Shown: positions 22,395 through 35,156, numbered from the stretch's first letter. The stretch is DNA of 64,000 nt from Dermacentor variabilis (GCF_050947875.1 NC_134570.1:101536122-101600121), one strand, 5' to 3'. Made by a program: numbers and translations. Notes: generated from the letters alone by a model not told the origin.

Positions 22395-24485
22395 CAATTA
22401 ACACGCAACGTCACATCTCTGGGAAACATGTTGTAGCAACTGTCGCAAATGTCGATGCACATGCGTTTTCGCTCGATTGTGCTCTTTTCCTGTATCTCAC
22501 CGATCGGGACCAGACGATTTTGATAACAAATGTAGCATTCAAGAGAACAGACACTGGACAAATCTGGAGGAATGTGGAGCTCCAACCAAGAAGCGTGAAA
22601 CTGCAAACTATTGAAAGAGAATCGGTAGATTGTACCAGCCTAGGAGTAAAGTAGTCAGCTTTCTCGAAAAAGATACGTTGGTGCTGCAACGTGCATTACA
22701 AGAATAATTGGCGATGGCACACGCAAAAGTGAAATTGTTGCTCATTGCACAGGGTGAACAAAAGTGTGTGCATGCCCAACTGACAAAGCGGTGCATCAAT
22801 AGTTCACAAGCTCCTGCGGCCCTCAGATATAGTGCCTTTGTGAAAAAGAACCTGTTCGGATGCCACAGAGTCATGGATTACGAATGACAAGACGCGTTCT
22901 TGACAACGAAGATATAAACACTTGTTGTCTATACTCGTAATAGTCCGGATAAACGTAAGTTTCTCGTTTTGGAACGCTGTCATGAAATATTACCGCCGTG
23001 AATGTGTACACAACTACGAACGTCACTGAAATATCGGCGACGATAATTGGTTCAGAAAAAAATTGGGGATATTTGCGGTCGCTTTTACTGTTTCCAGTCA
23101 TATAACACTAGCTCTTGTGATCTGTTTCTTTCTGGCTATCACATGGCTGCACCTCACTGTCTAGAGCCAACAGATGGCGATACCCCCGGCTGCACATTGA
23201 ACTTTCCTGCAAACAGATGTCGAGGTTTTTTAGCGTGTAGAACTAGTTACAGAACACGAGAGGGCTTATCTACGCGGTCAACGACTTCAGCTGACCCCCA
23301 GGGTAGTGCAACATCACATAGCGTCTAAACGCGTTAAATGTCAATGAAAGGATGGCAGAAACCGACACGCTCTCACTTTTAAAGACACGTATTGAACATA
23401 CCACACCGCACCCAATGCACGCGGCGACTTTCTCAAAGCGCTACTGCTTGCACGAGGAAAGGTGTGGTAAGGCTGTTATTCTGTCGGGCCACGCAAGCCT
23501 CTGTAACGTTAGAATTACTGGCTACTTCGTGTTGCCTGCAAAGGTAGGCTATTGCCAAATCAACGCATGCCAAAGGTGAATATGTACTTTTAGGGGGGCC
23601 TTCGTACGCCTCTGTGTCGTCATATCAGTGTGATGAGTCCTAAATAAATCATTATTTTATGCCACCAGAGATAGGCATTTGTTCCCTGCAATAAACAACA
23701 TAAGACACAAAAGAGTCCCTAGACTACCGAGTGGCTCCGTTGTGGGATCGCTCTTCAAATCCCACCATCGAGCACGCGTATTTTTCATTCGGCGTAACTC
23801 TTCTATCGGCCCGTGCATAATGCGTTCTGCTTTAAAATGCGTTCGGTGTATTTATGATGCCTAAACGCACGTGCCAAGATGTCATATCTCCTCGCCCTGC
23901 AGAGACTGTCCGGTGGAGCACGAAAGAAAGATCCGATTTAAATGTTAAAATTTTCAACAATCGTTGCGGCGCAATTGGCAATCTTCTCAATGCACATCCA
24001 GAATTCCAAAACCAAGCAAATATGAACTGACGGCCCTTGCACTTAAGACAGCTGGGCGTGGGCTTTTCTTGAGCCGACTTTAAGTGCGCAACGCATGTTT
24101 AATCTGTCGTGTTACTGTGTGCGCCAAGGACCGCAATACTACTAGCAATTATTAGAACGAAAACATTTGTTGCGACGAGTCAACTTGAAAAATGACCAGC
24201 TCGAGTAGGCGCTTTGCAAAGTCCAAGCAAGCATGGAGTAAAACCTTGGTTACGGTTGCGGGGATTATAAGAGCCCTCATGAAATTGCGTTTCGATTTTG
24301 TTGTACCAGTCATACTGTAATATTTGAAAATAAAGAAACCGAATTTTTGAAGAAAGGTGCGCCATAGCATTGAACGAAATGTTTTAATTTGCTGTTCGCT
24401 CATGAAGCTTGAATGAGAAATACAGCAACTCTTTGTCATAAGAGTTGCGATATTTTGACCTACTCTAGACCTTACAATCAAATGA
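22395..24485. mobile_element. Unidentified 2.1-kb insertion with AAATGA target duplication
   Basis: AAATGA flanks the insert at 22389-22394 and 24480-24485. The matching point in unit 1 (5690-5695) has a single AAATGA, so it is the empty site. The ends ('caattaacac' and 'gaccttacaatc') show no clear terminal inverted repeat and no poly(A) tail. The first third has several longish open stretches (22385-22654 + strand, 22411-22689 - strand), but no domain I recognise. A B-box-like phrase 'tcttcaaatccca' lies at 23752-23764. An AATAAA lies in 'gtcctaaataaatc' near 23643. The class of element cannot be assigned. Confidence 0.6.
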
Positions 24486-26753
24486 TGCAGGTATACGTGA
24501 AGTCGTATACGTGAAGTCGTGTACACGTGAAATGGAAAACTACGTTTCATCGCTTTGTCCCTGGTGTTGCCTAAACTGAGATCGCCTCGCCGTGTGCGTG
24601 TCGAATGCTGGACAAGATCAGCGTCGACGCGATTATGGGCTGTCCCTCTTAAGCCCACCAAAGGCGGCTATTAGGGCTACCAAATAGCGCCCTAGGCTGA
24701 ACTCACTTGCCACTTGCGGAATTAGTTCTACTATGGCGCGTTGGTGTCCTCGAATTTTCAATTTTCATTGCAGGAAAAGCTTTTTTATTTGTATACGCAT
24801 GTGTTCAAATTATTGTTGAGGACTACACAGAGTGTCCCGGGTTGATTCCTGCTTCGATGTTTGTCTTTCTCGCTCAATCTTGTATGTGCGAGTGTTCGGG
24901 TATGCTACAGTCTCTTTTTATTTATTGTTCATGTTAATTAACATTATTTTTTCTTGATATGAAATTCATATTTTTGAAATAAATGAAAGCTACTAGCTGG
25001 AGGCGTCCTTCAACTAACCTTTCCCGTGTGGCGCAACATTGTCATGCCCAACTAATGTTTCTTTAACGTCAGTGAGAGGCTGGCGTTTGAAAACCGGACT
25101 CAATAAACTATGAAAATTGCTGCAAAAGCGAGGTCATTTTCATCCTTTGTTCTTTTTATTCTTCTTGTGTCCATCTTTGTACGGCTCTTTTGCGTAACTT
25201 GAATGAGTACCAAACTGATCAACTTCGTTTTGTTCAAACGTGGTATTGCTGAACGTTGAAATCTTCTTGACTAAGCCCACACGTGGCGAGCTTGCTACCT
25301 CTTTGTTAGGGCAGCGGATAAGGCAGATGTAATTATAGGTCAAGTAGTAGTGAACAAAATCCCTTTCAGAAAGGCAGTATTTTTCGCAAGCCTGAAAGAA
25401 AGCCCGCATGACTAGTCGCGTCGCACTTATGGCGACTTTTGCGGGCTTGGGAAAAACTTTTATTTAGCGCTTACGGAGTGACGGAGTAGTTGGATCGGGG
25501 TTTTTTCATGTTTGCCCTGAATTTCAAAATTGAAAACTTGACTCCATGACATTTGTTAAGTTAATTAGTTAATAATACCTAATTTAATTGGGTGATATGC
25601 AAAAAGAAATCGTTTCACATGCTCCAAGCGACAGCAAATAACAATGGATTGGTTGTGCGCAACTACGTAGCAATCTTATATATTTATATTTTGGCACAAG
25701 TTACGTAGGACGTCCTTATAAATAACCTGTACAAGCCTAATTCGAGCAGCTAGTGTACCGTTTTTATTGCGTTAGAAATTACAGGGATACTCCGAGCGAA
25801 TTTTTGTCGTCGTTCGTGCCGTCGCCGTGAGGCTCCGTGTACATTTATGTCTATGTGTGCTACAAGCCATGCCACGCTATATGACATCTGGAACATGCGG
25901 GTTATACTGCCACAACATTGTATCAGTAAAGTTCCTCATTTTATGTTTGACATTCTGCATAAAATTATTCCTCAGGAGTTTGAGAATGGCAGCCGACAAA
26001 CAAATCTCAAGAAACAAAACACCGACAGCGCATCCCTTTTATTTTATATGTGCCAATACACAAATAATTAAAGTGCGAAACAATAACAGAATTGGAAAAT
26101 GTCACTATTGGCGCGGCTGTGCACAACCTCCGAGATTGCCTCTGGATAGAAGTTCGGAACATGCGCGATAAGGAACAGCAGAGGTAAATGTGCTAAGGAA
26201 GACGTTGGCTTCAGTTAATCAACATAAACGAAATTTTGCAATGACATGATTCAAACACAGGACTTCCAGCACAACAGCTCGTTTCTTCTTAGCCAGCTTA
26301 CGTTTACTTAAATTCACACTACCACTACAGCTACGAGTCTTATACTTAGTGAAATGTTCTAACATGTTGCTATCGCATTCATTGCTTCGTTCTAATGGAG
26401 AAACTGTGATCTTTCATAATATTTACAGTTACTTTAATTATGAAAGTCCTTTGTTTTTTACTTTCTCAAGGAAACGTTCTGTATATCACACTGTAAAACA
26501 GCGGCACATAATAAATCACCAAACGTTTCCTACCGGCAGTGGCTTATGACTTGTTTAAACTTCTGACCGTTGTCACAGTTCCCTTTGTGCGGCAGTGAAT
26601 GGAACAGATGAGAAACACCTGGTACACGACGTGCTTGATCGTCGCACTCTTCAACATGAAAAGACTTGTCCATCGGGTGTGTGCCACGGTATTACGCACG
26701 TATTGTGCAAATCCTACTCTCCTCTGTCTTAACGGTCAACCCCTCAACGAAAA
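24486..26753. other. Unit 2 counterpart of 5696-7966, non-coding
   Basis: It aligns with unit 1 with small indels. A 15-bp direct duplication 'gtatacgtgaagtc' is present at 24491-24518, where unit 1 has one copy. No gene recognised. Confidence 0.45.
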
Positions 26754-26866
26754 GAAAAGAACTCCCACGCACGACCCTCTGCGTAGTTGGACTCCATGTG
26801 TCCTGACCAGGTGCTCTACCACGGAGCATCAGAGAATGAGGTTGCCCGGATGGTTGAGGATATAAG
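26754..26866 (-). repeat. tRNA-derived SINE-like fragment (unit 2)
   Basis: This is the counterpart of 7968-8078. On the - strand, 'gtggtagagcacctgg' is a good A box. The B-box position reads 'gtgcgtgggagttc' and is decayed. The two copies have kept different halves of the internal promoter. Confidence 0.4.
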
Positions 26867-27414
26867 AAAGCCAGCAAGCCGGCACCTGTAGACCCATCTT
26901 TGTTGATGATCACAAGGCCCCGTCCCCATAACACCGTGCTATGCCGCCATGATTTGTTCCGTTACGTCTTTTGAGAATTGTTTTACACTTAGCACCGCCT
27001 GCCGCAATGTGTAGATTTGGTTCCACCCAAGGCCCCGCAAGTGCGTAGAATCGGAGTTAAATTTAGAGACATAAGGCACCAGTTTTTTCATATACACAAA
27101 CTGCTTGCTGTATGTCTGGTTGACAGATACATGGCATGGCGAGGCGGTGGCCCCATAAAACTCATGACCATGGCCACCGTCCAAGTCTGTAGTCTAACCT
27201 ACGGCATTTTATCGTGGCAGATATTCTAATTTTAAATGCTCTGCATACAAAAAGACGTCGGTCTGCAACGCTTACCGGTGCACGAGACAAATACATGAAT
27301 ATAGACGAGAACGGAACACGCACATTTATAAACTGCACGAAACAAAATACATGCGACGAACACCGCAGCATGAATAATCCTAACAAAAACTGCGTGAAAA
27401 AGACGTACACGACC

Positions 27415-28480
27415 GGGCCTGTTGAAAAAGATATAGAATTTTCGGACTTAAGGGTAGTATTTTCTGCAGCAGACCACGTTTGCTGGAAGTATTCCCCTGG
27501 GGCAGTGAAGTCATTACTTCAATTTTGATCTGATCATTTCAATGTAGTCATAAGTGGCCTTTGTGTTTCTGGCACACACACTTCACTTTAATTATGCCAG
27601 CAAAGGGTGCAACATAGTTTTGAGAAGCAAGTATCAAGACTAAAAGAAGTAGCGTAGGATACGAATGTTATCTCAAGAGTGTGTGAACAAGTGGCAAATT
27701 CAATTAAAGGCATTCCGACAAAAGCAACAGTTGACGACGGTCCTAAGATGAGAAAGAATGTAGTTTTACTCCTTCTGTGCGTAAGCTAGCACACGGATTA
27801 AAACGTGGTAAGTAGGTGTAATAATGATTTTGCTTTTAGTGTAAGCCACAAGCTTGGTCAGATTTGGCGAGCCGTCCACACAAAAAGAAATGAATGGGGT
27901 GGGGAGTCACGGTCGTGCAGGATGCTCTGTCAATCATAAAAAGTACGTTAATTGCGAAATCGAAATTGTTGATAGAATAGCGTGCTGTTGTGGAAACGTT
28001 TACATGAGGCAAACGAATCGATGTTTAAATAGAAGTATCCAAGAGCGTGAGCTCAATGTAAAGAATGGCACTTGTTTCTATTTGGTGGTTCACTGCCGCA
28101 TAGGGATGTATATATCCGATTTTGGTAAAACTGAGATTTTATACAGGCATAGAGCGCCAAAAACAAGAGTCGTAATGGAAGCATTTTACATGTCTTTGGA
28201 ATGTAACACATGCATCAGTAAACCTTTGATAGCTTTGTCACAGGCACAGGTGTCATACTTTTAGGAGTGTACGGGAACCAGTTCTCGATTGGGCAGCTTT
28301 GTTATTGACACGTGTATTTTACTTTTGTTTATCATTGACGCTTGAGAGGGCGCCTGTTCTCTTTTCCGTGCAGTTTTCTAGTAATTCGGTGTCTTTGGAA
28401 ATAAAGTGTTAGTTTCGATAAGCGCCCTTGTTTTTTGTTTTTCTCGTTCGTCTGCACCTTTCTCGAACAGTTTTCAGTTA
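27415..28480 (+). pseudogene. Penelope-like element fragment (unit 2)
   Basis: This is the counterpart of 8830-9890. The RT-end stretch is better preserved here: 'DIEFSDLRVVFSAADHVCW' at about 27432-27488 is in frame. The GIY-YIG core is altered: the motif reads GNVYMRQT, so the conserved YIG became YMR. In unit 1 it is still YIG. 'QERELNVKNGT', 'HC' and 'EAFYMSLECNTCIS' follow, then a stop at about 28261. It is a dead fragment older than the duplication. Confidence 0.7.
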
Positions 28481-29554
28481 AATTTAAGCACACCAGCTCG
28501 ACCAGCTCTAAGTTTTGATCTCATGGTCAACATAATATTAATTTGTATTGCAATTACTGGATAAAGGGGCTACTGAATTCATGAATCACCAAGTGAGGCT
28601 CATTGTCATAAGTAAATGTACTTATCATTTTGGTACTTAGTGTCCCTCAGATAAGTTTTCATTTGCGGTGCCATCGACGCATATATGGTAGGGCAGGTTG
28701 AACTTTGATGAGGCGTGAGAGAGGCCCCCATAGCGTAGGGTGGCGCCATTGTGGTCTGAAGGAGCCTTGGTGAAAGAGCACAGTCCACAGACGCAGGGCG
28801 TAGAGGACGCAGCCAGATAGGTGCCGCTGTTGTCCCCCTCCTGTTGCACTGTTGTCCCCCTCCGGCTCACGAATTTGGTCACGACGCCATCGGTTCGTAT
28901 CTTCCTGTCGGCTGCTCAAGCGCAAGTCTTGCCTCTTCGAAGACCACATCGATTCTCCCTCATTTTTTTTTTGTTTTTCGTCCCTTTTATTCCTGGTGGC
29001 ACGCACTGGCTTAATCGTTTTCTATGACACCGGCAGCCAGCGCTGCACGCGCAGTTTGCTTTTTCTTCGTCACCACTTTTGGCCAGGCATCTCCTCTTCT
29101 TCTAACACGTGACACAGCCAAACGTCGCTATATTTATTAAGGCCCGTATGTTTCACTGCAAACTGCTTTCCATCGAGAAGCGCTAAGGCCAGCGTAATTT
29201 GACGTCACCCTTCTACGTCGTGCCAAAACGTTGAACCATGAGCCCCTCTTTGGACTCCCACGTGTATAAGGAGGTGAACTGTACAAGTAATTTTACGAAA
29301 GTTATTTATAATACCTCGTAAGTTTGGAATAATATAACAGATATCTAGATTTGAAAGGTATATTCCAGATTTTTAGTATAAAGAAGGAGCGTTAAGTCTC
29401 TAATAGATTCATAGCTGCAATTCATATTATAATTGATGAGCTTTTCGAAGAATAATGAATTAGAGCGGAAAGCCTCACCACAGAGAGATAAGGTCCTTAA
29501 TACCGGAGTGTTTAGTTTTATTGCTTTACCATTTTTCGCCTACTTCACGCACTT
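28481..29554. other. Unit 2 counterpart of 9891-11068, non-coding
   Basis: Aligned to unit 1, without the minisatellite array. No gene recognised. Confidence 0.4.
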
Positions 29555-29714
<160 letters not shown>

Positions 29715-31559
29715 AATTGGTTTCCCGGCTTCCTGGGTCACCTGGTACTAAATGGTCGAATGATTTACGCATAGACGCATAGGCCTGCCGTGATGAGACA
29801 ACACGATTCGTAACCAACCGTCGGACTATTCTGCGTATGAGGCAATGTGTACATATGTGCCGCTCCTTCAAGATTCTCATCTCACCTCGACATGGGTAAC
29901 TGTAGCCACGGGACTGGGTAGGTGCCGCTGTCCAATGAAACTCTTCGACGCCAACTTGGAGCACAGGCCATTTGGCAATCGGTCAGCGCTGCTCTTCAAG
30001 GAACCTCTTTAATGTCAAATTGGGTCACTGGGCTTCTCTCTGTCCATATGTGAAGCTCTTCAATAAAAATATTTGGCGCCAACTTGGGGAGCTAGGTGTC
30101 TGCCGCTGGGACTGTGCGGATCTCCACTAACACCAATGATAGTTTATTAAATTTTCCCATGATGTGTGGAAGTCAACGCATGTGGCAAGCATTTCTCAAA
30201 GACAGAAACCAGGCACTTTCGCCGGCTGCGCCACAAATTCACTGGTTCTGTGCCGCTTTTGAATGAACGTCCATTGCATTAACACTTTGTCGAGCCGTGC
30301 GGTGGATACACGGCGTATGTGCCTCTCTTCAATGAACCTCTCGTGAATTTGGAGCACTGAGCATGTGCCACTGGGTTTGTGGCAAACGAGCGAATATGTT
30401 TCATCCTTCGCGAGCATAAGCGCGCCACGCTTCTCGTCCCGGAGTCTACGCCAGGTCGTCTCGGCAGCGCACTAGATGGTGCAACGTATCGCGAAAGAAC
30501 CGCGGTATAGCGGCTTAGTTGCCGCATCACGCGTTGCCGAGCGTTTGCAAGCACCGGCGCTCCATACATGTCGGACGCCACGCGTGGGCTTCGCGGCGGC
30601 TACGCTAGATGGCGCCGATTGTTCTTAGGGGTGCGCAATGGAGAAGTCCCGTTGCAGCACACATGTCATGCATAACTCATTTCGACCGCGGCGGCACGTC
30701 GCGTCGGTATATTCATTCAATGCTAAACGCTTCACCGTGGACGGCGATCGCTAGATGTGTTCTGTCGAATTTTTTTTCTTATGCTTCACCGTCGGCAGTC
30801 ATCATCGGATGGGTTCTGCCAAATTGTTATGCGCAATGCTTAGGCGCCCATTCTGCATTTTGCGCCGGCATCCCTCGACATGATCCCTTGGCGTAAGCGA
30901 GCGAACGAGCCCAGCGAAGGATAAAAGAACGAACGCTGAGCGCAGCGGGGTATGAAAGACGGCGATAGCGAAAAGAACACGATGAAGAAAGTGGAAGAGG
31001 ACTGTATGGCGAAAGCGTGCGAAGAAACGCGGGGTGACGCGTAAGGCATGCTCACCAGCGTCGACCGTTACGAGATGTCACCAGAGTAGCGCGCCTTCGT
31101 CTGTTCACCGTTGACATGCGGCCAGCGCATCCACCGATGGGATATGTGTGAAAAAAAACGCTGTATCAGCGGTGGCCTGTCTGCGGCGGCCGCTGTGAAT
31201 CGGGCCCGCGCATCACCCACGCGCTTCCTCTTGCGACCTTCGGATTTCCGAAGCAGTCGTGCCACGCTTCGATTCATTTATAATGTGCCGCACGAGACAG
31301 ATTGTCAGCGCTAGCCAATATAGCGCGAAATGAAAATGGGTATAGAGCTGCGCTAAAATTTCCCAGTATGGGGTATCGTAATCATTCGTGAATTTTTTCT
31401 CTCAAGAGAAATGTCCGTCAATCAAAGTAAATCATCTGCCATGAAGCTCTTTGAGTACATTTAGTAGAGTTTGAAACAGTGTTCGAAAAAAAAAAAGAAA
31501 AGTCGGCAGATCCCCCGCCTTGTGAGAATCGAGGTTATGCAAAGCAGTGTGCGGGAAGG
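29715..31559. other. Unit 2 counterpart of 11156-12944, including the iterated 'caacttggagcac' module
   Basis: The module occurs at about 29950-30000, 30060-30110 and 30320-30380. A short extra segment near 30030-30075 is absent from unit 1. No gene recognised. Confidence 0.45.
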
Positions 31560-31905
31560 CTACCAAGTTAAGCAAGCGACCATGAGAGCACCAAGATGGA
31601 AGCGGCTGTTTCATGACCTTGATGACACGCATATCATGAGATTGTTGCCACGCCCTTTCATTTACGTTCTTTATACACTCTTGTCCACCTATGACCATTT
31701 CTGTACATACCAAGTTAAGGAAGCGACCATGTGAGCAACGAGACCTAGACGTCTCTTTGAATACCTACATGAAACATATTTGATCACATTCATATCATAA
31801 CCTATTATTTATGTTCGTGATACACTCTTGTCATACTATGGGAATTTTGGTGCATACCAACGTAATGAAACGACGATAAGAGCACCAAGGCGTAGGCGAC
31901 TAGGC
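31560..31905. repeat. 147-bp tandem repeat (unit 2)
   Basis: The landmarks 'accaagttaagcaagcgac' (31562) and 'accaagttaaggaagcgac' (31708) are about 146-147 bp apart, and 'accaacgtaatg' (31856) begins the third, partial copy. It has the same phase and copy number as in unit 1. Confidence 0.8.
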
Positions 31906-33999
31906 AGGTAGATAAATAGACAATGGCAACGTGGCAAATTTTCGCCTACAAATGCTTCGCATTTCGAATTTCGATGGACAATTCAATAAGCCGGTTTTTT
32001 TAGAAGCTTATTGACAAGGCGTTTCAATCTTGAATTACTCCTAGTGTTCGTACAGCTCGAACCCCGCAAATGCGCTCGAAGTGCCTGGAGCGGGTAGCCG
32101 CACGGCAGTTTCGTATGCATTTGCGAGCTTCTTTCACACTGGGAAACACACTTTACCTCGTTCTGCCAACTTTTGTTTGCTGAGGATTTGTTTTAATGGA
32201 ATTCTTAACCTTCCGTTGCAAGCCGTCACGATTTTAGACCAGCCACTGCAAGCTAAGTAATGGAAAGCGGACCACTCACATACGCCGGCACCACCATATT
32301 CATCCGGTTATCATGTTTCAGTCCACGGGCACGGCCCCATGGAATGCCTCGTCACTTCAGTTTTCTCCTCGCCTCTTGTCAGCCAATAAGGCAAGCCGCT
32401 CAGTGTAAGCAATGTTATTAATTTTTAAAGCAAAGTGACCTCCTATAAACGAGGAGAGCGTTTCATTGGTATGTTCCAACAACCCTGCGGGACACTGCCC
32501 GATGCTTCCGTGGGCGGTTACGAAAATTTGACGTTAGGAGCTTGGAATAAAAACATATTGGAACAGTTTTACGTTATAGGACCCCTGTTTCAAATTTTTC
32601 TGCTCCAATTCTACTAGCAGCCCTCCACAATCGGTTAAATTTTATTACGGCCATCCCCACTTGGCCTGTCTGTCACGCGACCTCAGAACAACAGAGAAAT
32701 CTCTTCACCTGATGTGACAAGTGCAAACTGATGATTCAAGATTAGAATGTACGAACGAAAAATAAATTCGGATAGTACCTCTTTTTCAATATCAACCCCC
32801 GCTATCGGCCACTTCGCCTTTCTGTCGTGCAACCTCACAAAACTGCGAAAACTCGCCGCATCAAATAGACCCCTACACAAAGGTCCATCTAAATAGGTCG
32901 CGAAGCTTGGAACGAAAAGCGTGCAAAAACCTACCGCCAAAGATATCAGTTGATGTCGCACGATTGAAACGCGACTAGGTGGCGGGAAGCGGGGGGGGGG
33001 GGGGTGATACAAACACTGTAACTGGAAAACCCATGCGAAAAAAAAATTCGCTAAAATTTTGAATCAGAATACTGGCATACGAGTAACTTTCCCGTTTAAG
33101 ATATTTTTCCAGCACTAAAATAACAAATGTTATTTTTTCCCTTTGAAAATTGATTAGTTCTTTCTTGGCCAACACTAGCAACCAGTGATTCTGGCGCAAG
33201 ACACGGCAAGGTTGTGCAAGCTAGCTATTATGTCTTGAGGAAAGACGTTTCTCCCTTTCACGCAGCGGTTTCATCCGAGTTCGTTCTTTTTTTATTCCCT
33301 GGAATGTTTTTTTTGAGAGTGCGGCGTGCGCCTTCCTCCAAACTTTGCGTGACCGAGCGCACTGCATTCGTTGGCGAATGGTGTGAGGGCAGGTTTTTTG
33401 TTACCGTGCAAATTCACGCTGTGGCATTCGGCGCACTTATCTAGCCCTGACGAGAAATGCGGAACGCCTCCCCACGAAACCGTCGCGCTGTGTTCATTTA
33501 CTATCCGTAACACAGGCTCTGAGTTGCCGACGGGCAGCTTCTAAATCTAAATCTTCTAAATCTAAGCTTCTAAAAACGAGGACAGTGTTTCAATGGCCTG
33601 TTAAATAAAGCCTCGTATCACCACATGCTTGTGTCGCTGGCTACGTACGTTTGACGTCAGGAGGTTGAAAATAAGCACACGGGAAATTTTACACTATAAG
33701 GCCCGATGACACTTCAAGGCCATGTGGCACATCGGTCCCCACGCAACCACGAAATCAGATGCTACTGGCAATCTATTCAAGTGTCATTCCAGGATCCATG
33801 CAAAATATGCTTGGAGAATGAAGCACGTCCTGCGGCCCACAGCTAAAACACGACGAATTCAAAAGAAGAAAAAGAGCGGGAGAGGGGGGGAGGAGAAAAT
33901 TAAGTTATACTTCAATGTGGCATCTTTTATGAGGAGTTTCTGAGTGCGATTTTATCACCAGGAGCAGTTAGTATACACTACGGTAGTATCAAAAGGTAG
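31906..33999. other. Unit 2 counterpart of 13296-16485 minus 1.1 kb, non-coding
   Basis: It contains dispersed repeat block phrases (32090-32610), a G-run near 32990-33002 and the filler junction at 33536-33575, where 'tctaaatc' is iterated. No gene recognised. Confidence 0.45.
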
Positions 34000-34306
34000 T
34001 ATAAAAGGGGAAAGAGCCTGGCAGGACTTGGTGAGGGTTGTTTCGTGCTTGCTGACTGAGCGGTTGAGTTTCGGCGTAGTTCTAACGCTTGCCGGGAACG
34101 AGAAACAAAAATTGCAACTCTCCCGAGGTCACTTTGCAGTGTCCTGTGTGAACCTGAACGAGAGAACGAGGCCTTCTCGGTGCGCTGCGCTCAAGAAACG
34201 CCGAGGGACGAACGACTTCGGTTGCGAGCATCGTCGAGCGACATCCCTCCGGACAGCGGATGCAGTCCCCTGACCTTCGGGATCTCCTTCCCCCGGCGGG
34301 GCGGTC

Positions 34307-34924
34307 TGTTACGTTTCGCCTACGACGCGCGGTATAGCCGGCGCGGATGCAACGGACGCCGGGGCTTCGTTCAAAGCGGCGGACATTTTGGCCCGTTCGG
34401 CGCCGCCGCTACGCCTCCCCGCCAAGCGCGTCCAGGCATGTTCCAATGCCACGTGTCTTCGTGTGCGTGTGTGTGTGTGTGTGCATGTTGGTGCCCACGC
34501 TTGTCGAAGCGCGGCAGCCGGGGAGAGGAGCTCCCCCAACTGTGAAGCGAGGAGGTCTGACCGGCGCCGGCCCGGCGGATGCGTCACCTACTCGTCTCAA
34601 CGTGCCCGAGCGGCGCCGTCACGTGCGCGTCTATAGAGGCGTTCCTTCTTGCCCTCAACTGCGAGAGTATAAAAGCAGCTGCCCCCGGACGCCGAGAGAG
34701 GCTCCGATTTCTTCTGTTGAGTTACGTGCTCTCCCGTCTCTCCACTTCGGTCGACCTGACCGCCCGCTCTTATGCGATGCTAGAATAAACAAGTTGTTCT
34801 GTTACCAGTCGACTCATGCTTTGCCGGGACCTTCGGATGCTTCCAGTTGTGCCCCAGGCCGCTAGGCCAACGCTACCCTTGGGGCTTGCGACCCAGTTGC
34901 AACAACGGGTGTCAGCACTGAGAT
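34307..34924 (+). repeat. LTR (+ strand) with TATA box and poly(A) signal
   Basis: Begins TGTTACGTTTCG. 'gagtataaaagc' near 34663 is a promoter TATA box, and 'agaataaac' near 34781 carries AATAAA, so U3, R and U5 can be told apart. A short (GT)n lies at about 34458-34486. The expected 3' end (...CCAACA, as on the - strand copy) is missing; the sequence stops at 'actgagat' and enters the spacer. It is much more GC-rich than the surrounding DNA. Confidence 0.8.
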
Positions 34925-34942
34925 CCCACCGCTGCCACCAGT

Positions 34943-35152
34943 TGTTGGAATCTCAGTGCTGACACCCGTTGTTGCAACTGGGTCGCAAGCCCCAAGGGTA
35001 GCGTTGGCCTAGCGGCCTGGGGCACAACTTGGCTTGGCGGGGAGGCGTAGCGGCGGCGCCGAACGGGCCAAAATGTCCGCCGCTTTGAACGAAGCCCCGG
35101 CGTCCGTTGCATCCGCGCCGGCTATACCGCGCGTCGTAGGCGAAACGTAACA
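34943..35152 (-). repeat. Shortened LTR (- strand) followed by a primer-binding-site-like motif
   Basis: On the - strand it runs from TGTTACG (35152) to CCAACA (34943). It lacks the central segment corresponding to 34428-34847, so the TATA box and poly(A) signal are gone. Two bases beyond its end on the - strand, 'tggtggcagcggtggga' resembles the tRNA primer-binding site placed just after the 5' LTR of Ty3-like elements. I did not match it to a tRNA. Confidence 0.75.
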
Positions 35153-35156
35153 GTAG

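Larger units (their letters stand above)
34000..35152. mobile_element. Foldback LTR-retrotransposon insertion, 1153 bp, GTAG target duplication
   Basis: GTAG flanks the insert (33996-33999 and 35153-35156). Unit 1 has one uninterrupted copy at 16488-16491. The insert holds a left part of unknown origin (34000-34306, beginning 'tataaaagggg'), a nearly full LTR on + (34307-34924), a 23-bp spacer, and a shortened LTR on - (34943-35152). The two LTRs form long inverted arms: 34307-34427 with 35032-35152, and about 34848-34924 with 34950-35028. No gag or pol sequence is left. Confidence 0.8.

Noticed and set aside
23735..23790. tRNA-like B box ('tcttcaaatccca') in the 2.1-kb insertion
   Set aside because: No matching A box at the right distance and no cloverleaf; too little to call a SINE.
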